Below are positions 1-8,316 of a stretch of 33,995 nt of DNA, one piece after another. Numbering within the stretch: position 1 is the first letter of the stretch; every line of letters begins with the position of its first letter. The DNA is taken from NCBI RefSeq assembly GCF_024580145.1, contig NZ_JANINI010000021.1, forward strand, positions 1 to 33,995, given 5' to 3'. Source of the DNA: Methyloversatilis sp. XJ19-49 (lineage in GTDB: Bacteria > Pseudomonadota > Gammaproteobacteria > Burkholderiales > Rhodocyclaceae). Below the pieces are notes generated by a model. That model was given only the letters and a program-made list of their open reading frames with translations. It was not told where the DNA came from and made no database searches. Both the position numbers and the translations under genes were made by a program.

Positions 1-1382
1 TACATCGACAGGGTGGCGCCGACGTACGGCTGACCGGCGGTGTATTCAACACGGAACGGCTCGTAGTCCATGCAGACGTGGTTCGTCGGCACGTAGAACA
101 GGCCATTCTTCGGGTTGAACGAAGCCGGCTGCTGGTCCTTCGAACCCAGAGCGGCCGGGCAGATGCCCTTGCTGTTCACATCTTCGCCATTCAGCCGTGT
201 CGAATACTTGGCCACGACCTGCGGGCGGCCGCTCTTCATGTCGACGTGCGTGGCCCAATTCACCTTCGGGTCGAATTTCTCGGCCACGAGCAGTTCGCCG
301 GTCACGCGGTCCAGCGTATAGCCGAAGCCGTTGCGGTCGAAGTGCACCAGCGCCTTGCGCTTCTTGCCCTTCACGTCGATGTCGGCCAGGATCATTTCAT
401 TGACGCCATCGAAGTCCCACTCGTCGTGCGGCGTCATCTGGTAGGCCCAGCGCACCCAGCCGGTATCGACATCGCGTGCCCAAATGGTCATCGACCACTT
501 GTTGTCGCCCGGGCGCTGCGACGGGTTCCAGGTCGAAGGATTGCCCGAACCGTAGTACATCAGGTTCTCGGCCTGGTCATAGGAATACCAGCCCCAGGTC
601 GAACCGCCACCGATCTTCCACTGGTCGCCCTGCCAGCTCTTCAATGACGAGTCCTTGCCCACCGGCGCCATCTTGCCGTTGGTGAAGGTCATCGTCTTTT
701 CCGGGTCCATCAGCATTTCAGCGTCGGGGCCGGTGCTGTAGCCCTTCCACACCTGCTTGCCGGTGTTGATGTCGTAGGCAGCGACGAAGCCGCGGACACC
801 GAATTCACCGCCGGAAATGCCGGTGATGACCTTGTCCTTGAATACGTGCGGCGCCTGGGTATTGGTTTCACCGATCTTCGGATTGCCGTTCTTGACCGAC
901 CACAACACCTTGCCGGTCTTGGCGTCGAGCGCGACGAGGGTGGTGTCGGCCTGCTGCAGGAACACCTTGCCTTCGGCGTAGGCCAGGCCGCGATTGACCG
1001 TGTCGCAGCACATCACCGGAATCACCGACGGATCCTGCTTCGGTTCGTGCTTCCAGACGATCTTCTGGGTTTCCAGATCGATCGCGAACACCTTGTTGGG
1101 GAAGGGCGAGTGCACGAACAGCATGCCGCCGATGACCAGCGGACCGCCCTCGTGACCGCGCAATACGCCGGTCGAGAAGGTCCAGGCAACCTTCAGGTCC
1201 TTCACGTTCTTCTTGTTGATCTGGTTCAGGGTGCTGTAGCGCTGGTTTTCGAAGTTGCCGGCCTGCATGGCCCAGTTCTTCGGATCCTTGATAAGCCTGG
1301 CGATATCGGCATTGGCCAGGGCGGTCCCCGGAATTGCGAGTGCGGCGACCCAAAGCGGCACCTGCTTGTACTTGCTGGACAT
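1..1382 (-). CDS. xoxF: XoxF-type lanthanide-dependent PQQ methanol dehydrogenase (C-terminus cut by window edge)
   Basis: Periplasmic PQQ enzyme that oxidises methanol and passes electrons to a c-type cytochrome. The first 460 residues are visible. Residues 1-24 are a Sec signal peptide ending in TALA. The adjacent-cysteine disulfide of PQQ methanol dehydrogenases is at C125-C126, GGEFG (E193) and GSGNPS (N281) supply likely metal ligands, and D323 in EWDFDG is the catalytic aspartate. D325, two residues further on, is the extra aspartate that marks lanthanide-binding XoxF; calcium-type MxaF has Ala there. The ATG is preceded by AAGGAGA at a spacing of about 8 nt. The gene lies downstream of, and on the same strand as, mxaRSACKL, but a gap of about 310 bp suggests its own promoter. 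The XoxF call is strong; the clade is not assigned. Confidence 0.96.
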   Translation of the reverse strand, partial: MSSKYKQVPLWVAALAIPGTALANADIARLIKDPKNWAMQAGNFENQRYSTLNQINKKNVKDLKVAWTFSTGVLRGHEGGPLVIGGMLFVHSPFPNKVFAIDLETQKIVWKHEPKQDPSVIPVMCCDTVNRGLAYAEGKVFLQQADTTLVALDAKTGKVLWSVKNGNPKIGETNTQAPHVFKDKVITGISGGEFGVRGFVAAYDINTGKQVWKGYSTGPDAEMLMDPEKTMTFTNGKMAPVGKDSSLKSWQGDQWKIGGGSTWGWYSYDQAENLMYYGSGNPSTWNPSQRPGDNKWSMTIWARDVDTGWVRWAYQMTPHDEWDFDGVNEMILADIDVKGKKRKALVHFDRNGFGYTLDRVTGELLVAEKFDPKVNWATHVDMKSGRPQVVAKYSTRLNGEDVNSKGICPAALGSKDQQPASFNPKNGLFYVPTNHVCMDYEPFRVEYTAGQPYVGATLSM

Positions 1383-1690
1383 TGGCTTCTCCTTGTTGCT
1401 GTCTATTAACCGGGGCGTTCCGCAGGGCGAGACGCAACCGCCGGCCCGAGAGGTCATAAGTGGCTCGCCTCAATCAGGTTATGGGTTTTATAGCATGGCA
1501 AACTGCAACGGCAGGAGATTCTCCCCGGGGTGGGTGAACCATCGCCCGTCGATCGGGAAACCTTCCCTGTCAAATAGATAGCGTTTTCCCGGGTAGGTCC
1601 GGGCGGGTGCAGAAATTCGCGTTCAACCCGACCCGCAGGGCGAACTGTTGCACGATGCATCGCCGCCTGACGGCGCGGCGAATCGCTGTG
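1383..1690 (-). promoter_or_regulatory. xoxF upstream region with candidate -10 element
   Basis: This is the 308-bp non-coding gap between the mxaL stop and the xoxF start. On the minus strand a TATAAA element at 1492-1487 lies about 105 bp before the xoxF ATG inside a locally AT-rich patch. No good -35 lies 16-18 bp upstream of it, so an activator may be needed. A perfect TTGACA (minus strand, 1573-1568) sits further upstream but has no -10 at the right distance. A small inverted repeat, GGGAA and TTCCC with a 3-nt loop, directly follows that TTGACA. I see no convincing terminator for mxaL. The transcription start is a guess. Confidence 0.35.
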
Positions 1691-2674
1691 TCAAGCCGCA
1701 GGGCGTGGCTGGCGGAAGTCGGGTCGGTAGGCCCAGGCGAGGCACAGCAATCCGAGCAGCGCCGGTACCCAGCCCAGTTCCGTAGGCACCGATTGCTGAC
1801 GCGCGAACGCCGGATCGACCAGCGCACTTGCCAGATCGTCAGGCGATGCGAGCGCCTCGTAGCGCATGCCGGTCTGGGTGGCCAGATCGCGCAGGTGGGC
1901 GCCCTTCAGATTCGACAGGTGCTCGGTGCCACTGGCGCGCGTGCTTTCGATCGCAAGACCGGATTCGTCGACCATGGTCTCCTGCGCCGCGTTGCCGCCT
2001 CGCCCGCGCGAAGCCGTATTGCTCTGCACGACCTCGTCCGCCTTCCAGTAGCCGAGTGGCCGGCCATCGAGGTCCAGCTTTGGAATCGGGCTCAGCGTGG
2101 CGCCACCGGTACCGACGATCAAGCCCTTCACCAACCCCGGCTCGCCGTCGAAGGACGGGCGCATCTTCGGATTCAGCGGCGGCGCTTCATGGCCATCGGT
2201 CACGAACACCAGCGAAGGCGGCTGTTCCATATCTCGCAGCGCTCGGATCGACGAGAACAGCCCCTTCGATACCTCGCTGGCGCCGGCCCACGACATCTGG
2301 CCATCTATATTGGCAAGCGTCGCCAGCAGTTCGTGGTAGTTGCCGCACACTTCGACCGGTGTCATCAGCGCCAGCAGACGGTATTCCGAGAACACACCCC
2401 AGCCGATGCGCGAACCGCAGGGCAGGGTGCGCAACGACTGGCCGAGGCTGTGCTTGGCGTAGTCGAGCCGGTTGACCGGCTTGCCGTCGAGTTCGTAATC
2501 GCGCGTATTCATGCTCTGCGTGATGTCCAGCACCACCATGTGGTGATAGCTGCGACCGGGCAGCGGCAGAGGCGGCAGCACGACGGCGACCGCAAACAGC
2601 AGCGCCGCCAGACTGAGCGGCAGCGCGTGCGCGCTGCGCGCACGGGCCAGCAGCACCGCGGGCGAAAACATCAT
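1691..2674 (-). CDS. mxaL: MxaL-like von Willebrand factor A membrane protein
   Basis: Protein of 327 aa with a hydrophobic segment at about residues 18-38, a periplasmic von Willebrand A domain, and a second hydrophobic segment near the C-terminus (about 300-317). The metal-site motif is DITQS at residues 50-54, a DxTxS variant of the usual DxSxS. MxaL belongs to the MxaACKLD group, which is required for active calcium-loaded methanol dehydrogenase in classical methylotrophs and is thought to act in metal insertion. Its ATG overlaps the mxaK stop by 4 nt (ATGA), so translation is probably coupled. It is the last gene of the run before xoxF. A second copy lies at 30606-31532; this one has an extra loop before the conserved GTEHLS motif. 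Confidence 0.85.
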   Translation of the reverse strand: MMFSPAVLLARARSAHALPLSLAALLFAVAVVLPPLPLPGRSYHHMVVLDITQSMNTRDYELDGKPVNRLDYAKHSLGQSLRTLPCGSRIGWGVFSEYRLLALMTPVEVCGNYHELLATLANIDGQMSWAGASEVSKGLFSSIRALRDMEQPPSLVFVTDGHEAPPLNPKMRPSFDGEPGLVKGLIVGTGGATLSPIPKLDLDGRPLGYWKADEVVQSNTASRGRGGNAAQETMVDESGLAIESTRASGTEHLSNLKGAHLRDLATQTGMRYEALASPDDLASALVDPAFARQQSVPTELGWVPALLGLLCLAWAYRPDFRQPRPAA

Positions 2675-3210
2675 GGCAGCCCCAGTGTGAAGGCCTTCAT
2701 GGTCGTCACCGCGCGCTCGCTGTTCTGGGGCAGCGGTGGCGCCTCGGTAAGCACTTCTTCGCGCTCGGGCGCAAGGCGCAGCGTGCGTTCGAGGTTGTAC
2801 TTCGTGTCCCAGTGGTGCGGATTGCGCTGCAGCAATTCGCGATAGCTGGTCTTGGCCAGTTCGGCCAGCGGCAGCGAACGGCCGATTTCGTCCGGGCCGT
2901 ACTTCAGCGCCTCGCGCAGATGAAGGTTGCCGAGGTTGTACAACACGGCTTCCAGCAGCGCACCCTCGGTCGCGCGCGACAGCGTCTTGTAGGCACGTAC
3001 GGCACCTTCGTAGTCGTTGCGGGCGGCCAGTGACAGGGCGCGGGCGAATTCCGCTTCCAGCGTGTCCTGCGTGGCTGCGGCATCGACGGCCGTGGCGAGC
3101 AGACGGTTGAAGTCGCGCGCCTGCGACAGCCGGTAGGCTTCGTAGGCCGAAAACAGCAGGCTCGACACGAGCAGGATGACGAGCAGAGTGCCCGCCTGGC
3201 GGAGTTTCAT
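2671..3210 (-). CDS. mxaK: MxaK-like membrane-anchored TPR-like protein
   Basis: Protein of 179 aa with an N-terminal hydrophobic anchor (about residues 6-23) followed by a soluble, alanine- and leucine-rich helical region. Its segments LYNLGNLHLREAL and KYNLERTLRLAPE look like tetratricopeptide helices. MxaK is a poorly understood accessory protein of the methanol dehydrogenase operon, probably periplasmic and working with MxaA, MxaC and MxaL. The start overlaps the mxaC stop by 3 nt and its own stop overlaps the mxaL start. The paralogue at 31543-32079 shares the YNLGNLHLREAL signature. Identification rests on gene order R-S-A-C-K-L and this signature more than on any catalytic motif. Confidence 0.82.
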   Translation of the reverse strand: MKLRQAGTLLVILLVSSLLFSAYEAYRLSQARDFNRLLATAVDAAATQDTLEAEFARALSLAARNDYEGAVRAYKTLSRATEGALLEAVLYNLGNLHLREALKYGPDEIGRSLPLAELAKTSYRELLQRNPHHWDTKYNLERTLRLAPEREEVLTEAPPLPQNSERAVTTMKAFTLGLP

Positions 3211-4256
3211 GATGGAAGGTCCTGTGTCCAGGCCGGTTTCGTCAGCAGGCGACTGGCCAGCGCGAGGGCGCCGGCCAGCAGAGCCAGTGCGAAGAACCAG
3301 GCCGAGAAGTCGCGGCGCGGAATGCGTTCGGCGTAATCGAGTGGCAGGTTCTGCTGGCGGTCGACCTCGGCCACCGCCTGCTTGACCGCTTCAGGGTCTT
3401 CGGCTTCGAAAGCCTGATAGGGCACGCCGGTCGATTTCAGGAAGGCGTGCAGCGCCGCCTCCGGCATGTTGCCGTCGTCCGGGTCGCCATCCAGTCCCTG
3501 GCTGAGGGCGGAGCGGATGAATACCCAGTACACAGCGACCCGGTTCTTGTTCAGCGCGCGGGTGATGCGTTCGCGCATGTCGGGATCGACCTGGGCGGCG
3601 CCGTCCGATACCAGCAGCAGGATGCGGCTGCCCGAGTAGGCGCGCCGCTCGAACTGTTCGGCGCCTGCCAGCAGGGCGCGACCGATGTCGGTCTCCGACA
3701 GGCCGCGGCCGATGCCGCCTGCTTCGATCGCCGCCTGCACCACGTCGCCATGCTGTGTGAACGACACCACCGCCATCGGCGTCGAGCTGAACAGCAGCAG
3801 CGCGTAGCGGTCCTCCGGTCGCCGTTGTGCGAAATCGCTGAGCAGCCGGCGCGCCACCTTGCCTTTGGATTCGTGCGATGAGTCGATGACCGGCTGCCGG
3901 CCCTTGGGCACCAGTGGTTCGTCCATGCTGCGGCTGCGGTCGAGCACGATGGCGATTTCGGCGCCGCGACCGGTGCGCTGCAGCTCGGTGGCCGGCTGGC
4001 CGATGCCGGCCACACCGATGATGGCAGCCAGCATGGCGAGCGCAGCCGCAATGCGCCCGCCGCGCAGCAGCGCATCGCCCAGGCCGTCGCGCGGCAGCCA
4101 GTCGATGCAGGCGTAATCGAGCGTGTGGCGACGCCGCGGCCACAGCGGCAGCAGGGCCAGCGGCAGTGCGAGCAGCCACAGCGGCGATGCGAATTCGAGT
4201 CCGCCGAACAGGCTGCCAAAGAGGCTGCCAAGCAGACCATTCACCGCGTCATTCAT
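3207..4256 (-). CDS. mxaC: MxaC-like von Willebrand factor A membrane protein
   Basis: Protein of 349 aa. It has two N-terminal membrane segments (about 22-40 and 66-86), a von Willebrand A domain with an intact metal-site motif DRSRS at residues 106-110, and a C-terminal membrane segment before a short tail. This BatA-like topology is typical of MxaC, which acts with MxaA, MxaK and MxaL in methanol dehydrogenase maturation. I chose the ATG at 4256 because it overlaps the mxaA stop as ATGA. An in-frame start at 4397 would add 47 arginine-rich residues lying entirely over mxaA coding sequence. It is clearly homologous to the copy at 32076-33158: both have DWLPRD, TGRGAEI and DRSRSMD. Confidence 0.87.
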   Translation of the reverse strand: MNDAVNGLLGSLFGSLFGGLEFASPLWLLALPLALLPLWPRRRHTLDYACIDWLPRDGLGDALLRGGRIAAALAMLAAIIGVAGIGQPATELQRTGRGAEIAIVLDRSRSMDEPLVPKGRQPVIDSSHESKGKVARRLLSDFAQRRPEDRYALLLFSSTPMAVVSFTQHGDVVQAAIEAGGIGRGLSETDIGRALLAGAEQFERRAYSGSRILLLVSDGAAQVDPDMRERITRALNKNRVAVYWVFIRSALSQGLDGDPDDGNMPEAALHAFLKSTGVPYQAFEAEDPEAVKQAVAEVDRQQNLPLDYAERIPRRDFSAWFFALALLAGALALASRLLTKPAWTQDLPS

Positions 4257-5215
4257 GCCAGCGCCTGCCGTTCGAGCCTCGCCACGCGTGCGCACAGCGC
4301 AGCCGGTTCCTGCCCATCGACCGGGTGGTCGGCAAAGAAGCGCTTCTGCGAAGCCTCGAAGAAGCGTTCGAGTTCGGACTGCAACGGCGCCAGCCACGGC
4401 GCGCGGGCCAGCAGGGACGCCAGGTTGTGACCGCGCACCACATGACCGGCGGTTTCGTCGAGCGCGCGGTGCAGGCGTTGCCAGATCGCCGTCGATCCCG
4501 GGTCGAGGTGGCGCATGTCACGCGCTGCACGCGTGAATGGCAGGCTGTTGCGCGCGCGCATCTGGCGCAGCACGTAAAGCGCCAGCCAGGCGGCGGCCAG
4601 TGCAGCGGCCGCGTACAGCGCGAAGTGCAGTCGCCGCTCCAGCGGTGCGGTATCGATGCGCGGCGCCTCGGCATCGGGTCGCATTTCTTCCAGACCGGCA
4701 CGCGCCAGCACAACCGTCGGCGTCAGTGGCGCGACGGTCACCGGCAGCACGCCGGTTTCCAGACGCACACCGGGTGTTTTCGTCGCAAGGTCGAGCGCCG
4801 GCAGGTCGAGCGCCCGCAGTTCGTCCGGCACATTGATGATCTGGTAGTCGATGACCAGCCAGCGCCGCCCGGCGGCATCGCGCTCGATGCGCACGTCGCG
4901 CCGCTGGAACCAGTTGCCGACCCGTTCCAGCTCGGGCAAGGATTCCGGGTCCAGCTGGCGACCTTCGTGGTCGAGCGCGATGCGCTGGGTGATCACGTCG
5001 CCGATGACATGGCCGAACGGCCGCAGCGGCTGCACATCGGGTGCGATCGACAGTGCCGCCGCTTTGGGGGCTGCCGGCGGAGCGTCCTGCACGGTCTCCC
5101 GAACCGCTGCCTGAGCCGGCGCAGCAGAGTCCTGCGCATGGCAGGGCCCGAGCGTCAGCAGGGCCAGTGCTGCGCCAAGGCTGAGCAGGCGCAGTCTCCA
5201 GTAGGTGGGTTGCAT
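4253..5215 (-). CDS. mxaA: MxaA-like methanol dehydrogenase accessory protein
   Basis: Protein of 320 aa with a signal peptide (cleavage likely after PCHA near residue 28), a periplasmic domain with the conserved stretch GRRWLVIDYQIIN, and one membrane helix near residue 205. The cytoplasmic tail follows. MxaA is required for functional calcium-containing methanol dehydrogenase in Methylobacterium and is placed with MxaC, K and L in metal insertion. The ATG at 5215 starts one base after the mxaS stop; a longer in-frame start at 5257 would add 14 residues within mxaS and spoil the signal peptide. The partial gene at the right edge of the window is its paralogue, sharing PFGH/AFGH, GRRWLVI and the LxRAP motif. 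Confidence 0.85.
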   Translation of the reverse strand: MQPTYWRLRLLSLGAALALLTLGPCHAQDSAAPAQAAVRETVQDAPPAAPKAAALSIAPDVQPLRPFGHVIGDVITQRIALDHEGRQLDPESLPELERVGNWFQRRDVRIERDAAGRRWLVIDYQIINVPDELRALDLPALDLATKTPGVRLETGVLPVTVAPLTPTVVLARAGLEEMRPDAEAPRIDTAPLERRLHFALYAAAALAAAWLALYVLRQMRARNSLPFTRAARDMRHLDPGSTAIWQRLHRALDETAGHVVRGHNLASLLARAPWLAPLQSELERFFEASQKRFFADHPVDGQEPAALCARVARLERQALA

Positions 5216-5216
5216 G

Positions 5217-6068
5217 TCAGACAGCCTCGAAAAAATAGCGCGACAGGGCGTCCGCATCGAACGTACCCGTCATGTAGAAGGGGCGCATGCCGCGGTCGGC
5301 GAACATTTTCTGCAGATCGGCCCGGCGCTGCGCGAAGGCGTCCTTCCAGCGCCGGCGGATGACCGGTCGCAGCCACAGCCCGCGCCTGCGACCGGTTTCG
5401 ACGTCACGCAACGCAAGCAGGCCGTCACCGTCCGGCGCCTGCGGCTCCACTTCGTCCCAGATGACCAGCGGCACGACGTGTGCGTGCGAAAGCAGGTCGA
5501 GCGCCTTGCCCAGTTCCGGCAGCGGCGCGTGGAAGTCGGATGCCACGAACACCAGTGCCTGCCGGCCGGCGATCCGCATGCAGGCTTCGGCCAGGCCGGC
5601 GCTCGACGGCTGGTCGGCACGACTGCGCAGCAGCGCCTCGGCAATCATCAGGCCGGCGCCGCGCGAGCGCATCGGCGCCAGCATCAGGTCAGTGCGTTCG
5701 GTGCGGTCGAACGCCAGCAGGCCGAGCGCGTCGCCCATGCGGAAACTCGAATCACCGAGCGAGCGGGCGAACTCGGCCAGCCGCTCCAGCTTGGTGGCGG
5801 CCGAGCCGAATGCCATCGACGCCGACACGTCGGCCACCAGATAGACCGGAATGCCGGCGCGCTGGCGCGTCACGCGTACCAGCCAGCGCTGTTCCGGGTC
5901 GCGCACGCTGGCGCGCAGGTCGAGCCGGCGCGGGTCCGGCCGGTCGAACAGCGTCTGGTGGGCGATGAATTCCTGCCCGCTGCCCGCCGTCACGCTGCGG
6001 TGCGCACCCGGGCGCTGGCCGCCGACGCGTCGCGGCATGCGGTAGTGGAAGTCTTTCGGAGCGTTCAT
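5217..6068 (-). CDS. mxaS: MxaS-like DUF58 von Willebrand-type protein
   Basis: Cytoplasmic protein of 283 aa of the DUF58 family. The metal-site motif DVSAS is at residues 80-84, preceded by the IPVYLV strand, and FVASDFHAP is the second acidic strand of the fold. DUF58 proteins are encoded next to MoxR-type AAA+ ATPases throughout bacteria and are thought to work with them as chaperone-like complexes. MxaS is the version in methanol dehydrogenase operons. The ATG at 6068 gives the usual family length; the in-frame start at 6164 overlaps the end of mxaR by about 70 nt. It lies 25 nt after mxaR and one base before mxaA. Confidence 0.88.
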   Translation of the reverse strand: MNAPKDFHYRMPRRVGGQRPGAHRSVTAGSGQEFIAHQTLFDRPDPRRLDLRASVRDPEQRWLVRVTRQRAGIPVYLVADVSASMAFGSAATKLERLAEFARSLGDSSFRMGDALGLLAFDRTERTDLMLAPMRSRGAGLMIAEALLRSRADQPSSAGLAEACMRIAGRQALVFVASDFHAPLPELGKALDLLSHAHVVPLVIWDEVEPQAPDGDGLLALRDVETGRRRGLWLRPVIRRRWKDAFAQRRADLQKMFADRGMRPFYMTGTFDADALSRYFFEAV

Positions 6069-6093
6069 GGTGCCGGTCTTGCCCGTTGCCCGA

Positions 6094-7113
6094 TCAGGGC
6101 GTGGCAACCCGTTCCAGCATTTGCGACACCAGCGCATCGGCCAGTTCGGCGCGGCGCAGTTCATAGACCGGCGTGAAGAACACGCGGTGCACCAATGTAG
6201 ACGGCAGCACGGCGCGCATGTCTTCCGGCGTCAGGTAGTCGCGGCCGTCCATCCAGGCCACGACGCGCGCGGCACGCATCAGCATGCCCATGCCGCGCGG
6301 GCTGGCGCCGGCCAGGATCAGGCGCGACATGTCGACGCCGTCGATCTGCAGGCCGTACTTCACCGGGTCGCTGGTGGCGGCCCAGATGTCCATCGCGTAG
6401 CGCTGCAGCGCGTCGGTCGCGCTGACCGAACGCTGGATCGCCGCACCGATGGTGTTCATCTGCATCCAGTCGACGACACCCGGTGTCACCGTGTCGATCA
6501 GCGCATCGGTGTCGTGGAAGCGCGGGTCGAACACCAGCGCGCGCCGCGTGTCGTCGTCCGACGGCGTCAGCATGCGCAGTTCGAACATGAAGCGGTCGCG
6601 CGCGGCCGACGCCAGTTCGAAGGTTTCTTCGCGTTCGACGCGGTTGCGGTCGGCGAACACCGTCATGTGCGGAAAGCTGTATTCGCGGTTGAACGCAGAC
6701 AGCGTGCGTTCGGCCATCGCGCGCAGCAGCAGCGACTGCACCTGCGGTCGGGCGCGGTTGATTTCATTGAAGAAAAAAGTCGTCAGCCGCTCGCCGTGCC
6801 GGAGCAGCGGGCCCGGCTCGATGCGCGGCTTGCCTTCGTTGTCTACATAGGTGTGATAGACGAGGTCGTTCGGCATCAGGTCGACCGTGCCCTCGACGCG
6901 CTCGAAGTCGCCACCGATGGCGCGGGCGAAAGCGCGCAGCACGGTGGTCTTGCCGACGCCGACATCGCCTTCGAGCAGCACGTGACCGCGGGCGAACAGC
7001 GCCACATTGATCAGACGCAGGGTGTCGTCCTGGCCGACGATGGCGCGACGTACCTCTTCTTCAACGCGCAGCGCAAGGCCGCGCCAGTCCTGCAAGGCTT
7101 CCTGGGAGAGCAT
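6094..7113 (-). CDS. mxaR: MxaR, MoxR-family AAA+ ATPase
   Basis: Protein of 339 aa, a MoxR-type AAA+ ATPase and the first gene of the cluster. The P-loop is GDVGVGKTT at residues 49-57 (K55). The Walker B region reads FFFNEINRA, so Asn116 replaces the aspartate found in most MoxR proteins (DEINRA). The position of a sensor-1-like motif is held by ADRNRVE. MoxR ATPases are thought to remodel or assemble complexes, here with MxaS (DUF58) and the MxaC/MxaL von Willebrand proteins, to activate methanol dehydrogenase. A TTG directly upstream of the ATG could also serve as start. The 248-bp gap to the divergent msrA must hold the operon promoter, but I could not identify convincing -35/-10 boxes. 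Confidence 0.9.
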   Translation of the reverse strand: MLSQEALQDWRGLALRVEEEVRRAIVGQDDTLRLINVALFARGHVLLEGDVGVGKTTVLRAFARAIGGDFERVEGTVDLMPNDLVYHTYVDNEGKPRIEPGPLLRHGERLTTFFFNEINRARPQVQSLLLRAMAERTLSAFNREYSFPHMTVFADRNRVEREETFELASAARDRFMFELRMLTPSDDDTRRALVFDPRFHDTDALIDTVTPGVVDWMQMNTIGAAIQRSVSATDALQRYAMDIWAATSDPVKYGLQIDGVDMSRLILAGASPRGMGMLMRAARVVAWMDGRDYLTPEDMRAVLPSTLVHRVFFTPVYELRRAELADALVSQMLERVATP

Positions 7114-7361
7114 CAACTTGGGTTCCGGCGACGTTTATGGACGGGTGATTTGCCCCGAACGATACAAGGTTTGCCGGTGAGACGCATGTTGCAGCGCGCC
7201 GGACAAGTGCTTCGCAAACGGCGTCGGACCTCCTGATACATGCGGATACCGACCGCTGCGCGCCCCGGATGAACCTCGGTGCCCGCGGTGGGTCGATCCA
7301 TTGTCAGGCAGTTGCCCGATGCCCGAATTGCCATCCGGCGCACGCTCTGGAGGATCCGACG

Positions 7362-7916
7362 ATGAATGCCGTACCGACCGAAACCGCCCTGCTGGGCGGC
7401 GGCTGTTTCTGGTGCCTGGAGGCGGTGTTCAACCGTGTCGAAGGCGTGATCGAGGTCGAACCGGGGTATGCCGGTGGTCCGGTGCCCAAGCCCACGTACG
7501 AGCAGGTGTGCGGCGGTCGGACCGGCCACGCCGAAGTGCTGCGCGTTTCGTTCGACACGTCGATGATCGGTTTCGCCGAATTGCTCGAGGTGTTTTTCGC
7601 GCTGCACGATCCTACGACCGAAAACCGTCAGGGCAACGATGTCGGCACCCAGTACCGTTCGGTGATCTTCTGCCGCGACGGCGTGCAGGCGGCCACCGCC
7701 CGCAATGTGATCGCGCAGCTGACCGCTGCGCAGCGATTTGCCGCGCCCATCGTCACCCGGGTCGAGGGCGATGTGACGTTCTGGCCGGCCGAGCCCAGGC
7801 ACTTCAATTACTACGACCACAATCCGCTGCAACCCTACTGCATGGCCGTGGTGGCGCCGAAGATCGACACGTTGCGCCGGTTGTTCGCAACCCGCGTCAA
7901 GACCCCACTGCGGTGA
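7362..7916 (+). CDS. msrA: Peptide-methionine (S)-S-oxide reductase MsrA
   Basis: Cytoplasmic repair enzyme of 184 aa that reduces methionine-S-sulfoxide in proteins using thioredoxin. The catalytic motif GGCFWC is at residues 13-18 (nucleophile C15). GYAGG, the GHAEV motif and the late [12 protein letters not shown] segment are family hallmarks; the Cys in QPYC is a likely resolving residue. The ATG has an upstream TGGAGGA at a good spacing. The in-frame ATG at 7269 would add 31 residues with no family counterpart. It is divergent from mxaR. A weak 5-bp hairpin (CCGGC/GCCGG, 7917-7932) follows the stop, without a T-run. Confidence 0.97.
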   Translation: MNAVPTETALLGGGCFWCLEAVFNRVEGVIEVEPGYAGGPVPKPTYEQVCGGRTGHAEVLRVSFDTSMIGFAELLEVFFALHDPTTENRQGNDVGTQYRSVIFCRDGVQAATARNVIAQLTAAQRFAAPIVTRVEGDVTFWPAEPRHFNYYDHNPLQPYCMAVVAPKIDTLRRLFATRVKTPLR

Positions 7917-7971
7917 CCGGCGCGTCAGCCGGGTAAACTGCGTCCTTTCAATTCATTCAACGGAACGAAAA

Positions 7972-8316
7972 ATGTCTGCCATCACCACCGAAAGCGGCCT
8001 CATCATCGAAGACATCACCCCGGGCAGCGGCGCCGAAGCGGTTGCCGGCCAGCGGGTCAGCGTGCATTACACGGGCTGGCTGACCGACGGCAAGAAGTTC
8101 GACTCGAGCAAGGACCGCAAGCAGCCCTTCGGTTTCAATCTGGGCGCCGGCCAGGTCATCGGCGGCTGGGACGAAGGCGTGGCGGGCATGAAGGAAGGCG
8201 GCGTGCGCAAGCTGACCATACCGCCGCACCTGGGCTACGGCGCGCGCGGTGCCGGTGGTGTCATCCCGCCGAATGCCACCCTGGTTTTCGAGGTCGAGCT
8301 GTTGAGCGCGGGCTGA
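7972..8316 (+). CDS. FKBP-type peptidyl-prolyl cis-trans isomerase
   Basis: Single FKBP domain of 114 aa that catalyses proline isomerisation during protein folding. Hallmarks are [18 protein letters not shown] near the N-terminus, [17 protein letters not shown] in the centre, and [11 protein letters not shown] followed by [14 protein letters not shown] at the end. There is no signal peptide, so it is probably cytoplasmic. It resembles the short FkpA/FkbP-like proteins common in Betaproteobacteria. Its TGA stop abuts, in the same frame, the proposed TTG start of tamA, so the two genes are likely one transcription unit with tamB. Confidence 0.95.
   Translation: MSAITTESGLIIEDITPGSGAEAVAGQRVSVHYTGWLTDGKKFDSSKDRKQPFGFNLGAGQVIGGWDEGVAGMKEGGVRKLTIPPHLGYGARGAGGVIPPNATLVFEVELLSAG

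Noticed and set aside
1-1382. Calcium-type MxaF or Mdh2-type methanol dehydrogenase
   Set aside because: EWDFDG carries the extra aspartate of XoxF, and the long conserved blocks are XoxF-like rather than Mdh2/ethanol dehydrogenase-like.
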